A DNA stretch of 64,000 nucleotides, taken from assembly GCA_964500205.1 (NCBI GenBank), contig CAZCNS010000010.1, forward strand, positions 99,557-163,556, in the 5' to 3' direction. Both the position numbers and the translations under genes were made by a program. Within the stretch, counting starts at the first letter, position 1. Each line of letters opens with the position of its first letter. Source of the DNA: UBA10329 sp964500205. Lineage in GTDB: Bacteria > Bacteroidota > Bacteroidia > UBA10329. Shown one piece after another: positions 62,262 through 64,000 of the stretch. The notes beneath the pieces are model-generated. The model saw nothing but the letters and a program-made list of their open reading frames with translations. It did not search any database and was not told the DNA's origin.

Positions 62262-64000
62262 TTATCGATGTAGTATGACCTGACCAACATATTCATACGG
62301 TCGTCCCTTCCAGTCGGTAACGTTGAACTTATAGACATACTGGCCCTGTTGAACTTGGCTGCCCCTGTAAGTTCCATCCCACTTGTATTGCTCCTCGTTT
62401 GATGTGAATATCAGTTCTCCCCAACGATTGAATATCTCCATTTTGTATGTCCCTACATACTCGCCCACACCGAAGAAAAACTGATTATGCCTGTCTGAAT
62501 TCGGAGTAAAGCTGTTCGGTATGTAGAAAGTGAACTGAGGCTCTATGAGCATTTCTTTCACAGCCGTGTCCAGACACCCGAAGCGATTTTCGACAATCAG
62601 TTCAATGGTGTAAAGACCAGTATCAGCGTAGATATGGGTCGGATTCTGACTTGTTGAGTAGCTGTTATCACCAAAATCCCATCGCCAGTCCACTACATTC
62701 TCCGAACTTGTGTCGAAAAAATCTACGACTGGATCCACAACTGTTGCTTTGACTTCCGGGTTTGTTGTGAAGCTTGCAATTGGATTAGGGAAGACCCTTA
62801 CAACAGAGTCCTGCATCAATGTGTCACTGCATCCATTGAGAGCGGTTACCACGAGCGACACATCATAGAGCATCACAGATATGTCATCAGTTGACCCGGG
62901 GAAGCCCATGGCGGGATGCTGCAAAGAACTGGTCATGAATCCCTCTGCTCCGGAGAATGTCCATTCCCAACTTGAGACATACCCCGCAGGCTCCGTTGTT
63001 GTCTCATCGATGAATTGCACCAGCAATGGCGCACAACCTTGCACTGGACTAATGCTGAAAGCGGCAGAAGGCGCTGATAGGATATCAATGAACTGCGATA
63101 CACTGTCTGCACATCCATTGTTAGTCACAACCTCCAAGTTGACCTCATAACTGCCGGGGGTCTGAGCGGTCACCACGAAATCGGGATCACTTGATGAATA
63201 AAGGTCGCCAATGCTATAGCTCCAATTAGCAATAATGTCTCCAGCAACTTCATTCACCGAGCTCGAGTTAATGAACTCCATTTCGTCCCCTTCGCAAAAG
63301 GATGTTTCAGAGATAAATCCTGCTACTGGCGTTGGATGAATGGTGAATACATCAACAGTAGCCGACCCCTTGCAACCATATGGTGTGGTCACAGTGAGCA
63401 AGAGGCCGTAGTTCCCGGCCTGGGTGAATTCTAAAGATGGTGACTGAAAGGTAGATACTTGTCCATCCGAGAACGTCCAAAGCCACTGAAGATCAACCCC
63501 GGACGATACCGAATCAACTACTCCAAGAAACTGAACCGGGCTGCCAGTGCACGCATCTTCCCAAAAGACATCGATCTCCGGGTCAGAATAAACATGAATA
63601 GAATCGACCGCAACGCTCTGGCATCCGTTAGCATAAGTCACAGAGAGTGAAACACCGTACAATCCCGGTTCGGGATAGGATTGCATCTCCGGGGCTGCTT
63701 GGTCTGACTGCAGTCCATTTCCAAACTCCCAAAACCACTCAACCGATGAATCATCAGACACAACACTGGTATTGACAAACAGTGCCGAATCACTGTTGCA
63801 GACGTTATTAAAAGAAAAAATGGCTTCGGGGGTAGGCAACACGGTGAGGTCGAGGATGCGGGTGCTGTCACAGCCGTTGGCGGCCTCGAAAACATCGGTG
63901 TAAATACCTGTCACTCCATATCCTGCGAACTGAGAACCAGAACAAATGGTCTGGCTGATGGTCTCGGTGATATCAGGCAAGACAGTCAGCTCAAGTATAC
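62262..64000 (-). CDS. PKD-repeat surface protein with T9SS type B domain (5' end outside window)
   Basis: The frame is open to the right edge, so the start lies outside the window. The visible C-terminal part (about 579 residues) begins with TICSGSQFAGYG and STRILDLTV repeats, followed by four or five PKD domains (WFWEFGNG, WLWTFSDG, WEWTFSG, WRWDFGDNSY) and a gliding-type CTD (FYIPNSFTPNSDRHNQFFFG ... IFNRWGELIF). Probably a cell-surface adhesin, similar in plan to the 17093 protein. AT-richer than the protease block. Confidence 0.9.
   Translation of the reverse strand, partial: ILELTVLPDITETISQTICSGSQFAGYGVTGIYTDVFEAANGCDSTRILDLTVLPTPEAIFSFNNVCNSDSALFVNTSVVSDDSSVEWFWEFGNGLQSDQAAPEMQSYPEPGLYGVSLSVTYANGCQSVAVDSIHVYSDPEIDVFWEDACTGSPVQFLGVVDSVSSGVDLQWLWTFSDGQVSTFQSPSLEFTQAGNYGLLLTVTTPYGCKGSATVDVFTIHPTPVAGFISETSFCEGDEMEFINSSSVNEVAGDIIANWSYSIGDLYSSSDPDFVVTAQTPGSYEVNLEVVTNNGCADSVSQFIDILSAPSAAFSISPVQGCAPLLVQFIDETTTEPAGYVSSWEWTFSGAEGFMTSSLQHPAMGFPGSTDDISVMLYDVSLVVTALNGCSDTLMQDSVVRVFPNPIASFTTNPEVKATVVDPVVDFFDTSSENVVDWRWDFGDNSYSTSQNPTHIYADTGLYTIELIVENRFGCLDTAVKEMLIEPQFTFYIPNSFTPNSDRHNQFFFGVGEYVGTYKMEIFNRWGELIFTSNEEQYKWDGTYRGSQVQQGQYVYKFNVTDWKGRPYEYVGQVILHR

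Overview
The window looks like a Bacteroidota genome, most likely order Flavobacteriales. Supporting signs are: type IX secretion (T9SS) C-terminal domains on at least six exported proteins, including the 'gliding' type B form; SprB-like and PKD adhesin repeats; TAnnTTTG-type -7 promoter boxes; almost no Shine-Dalgarno sites; a zinc-less L36 and S14; and a ribosomal protein L2 with the Bacteroidota-style DHPMGGGEG motif. A 100-N scaffold gap (55179-55278) shows that this is a draft assembly, possibly a metagenome bin. Species cannot be named from the sequence.

1-15120 (minus strand) is the fused str-S10-spc-alpha ribosomal superoperon, read from rpsL down to rpsK: rpsL, rpsG, fusA, rpsJ, rplC, rplD, rplW, rplB, rpsS, rplV, rpsC, rplP, rpmC, rpsQ, rplN, rplX, rplE, rpsN, rpsH, rplF, rplR, rpsE, rpmD, rplO, secY, infA, rpmJ, rpsM, rpsK. 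It continues past the left edge. 15251-25121 (plus strand) holds murB, an unknown exported protein, a roughly 1,840-residue PKD/SprB adhesin, a methyltransferase, a LolD/MacB-type ABC ATPase, a cobalamin adenosyltransferase and a DUF2795 protein. 25192-28582 (minus) is the thrS-infC-rpmI-rplT operon.

28666-46512 is dominated by signalling genes, interrupted by pnp and lpxK. It has a membrane SpoIIE/PP2C phosphatase, a SiaC-like protein, a PAS histidine kinase, a FIST-GAF kinase-receiver-receiver/SpoIIE-NarL regulator operon, a porin-periplasmic binding protein-HAMP/PAS kinase-receiver operon, and an opposing siaB-like, siaC-like, DUF3050 operon. I infer a network that joins two-component phosphorelay to SiaA/SiaB/SiaC-type partner switching (phosphatase, kinase, phosphoprotein). 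No diguanylate cyclase, the known SiaC target, lies in the window. This is my leading candidate for an undescribed system.

46661-52279 carries two GC-rich, divergently transcribed exported peptidases (M14 carboxypeptidase and lysyl-endopeptidase-like), both with T9SS type A sorting domains. 52280-61712 is clearly AT-richer: a response regulator and TPR sensor kinase pair, a 42-bp minisatellite with the assembly gap, an orphan LuxR-type HTH protein between two copies of a palindromic operator, a beta-helix protein, a repeat protein, a PEGA-like protein, an M43 metalloprotease and two lipoproteins. A perfect 239-bp copy of the 3' end of the 49391-52279 protease gene sits at 61713-61951 and starts a short GC-rich block, so the segment between the copies may be an inserted island or an assembly artefact. 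The window ends inside another PKD protein with a type B sorting domain (minus strand).
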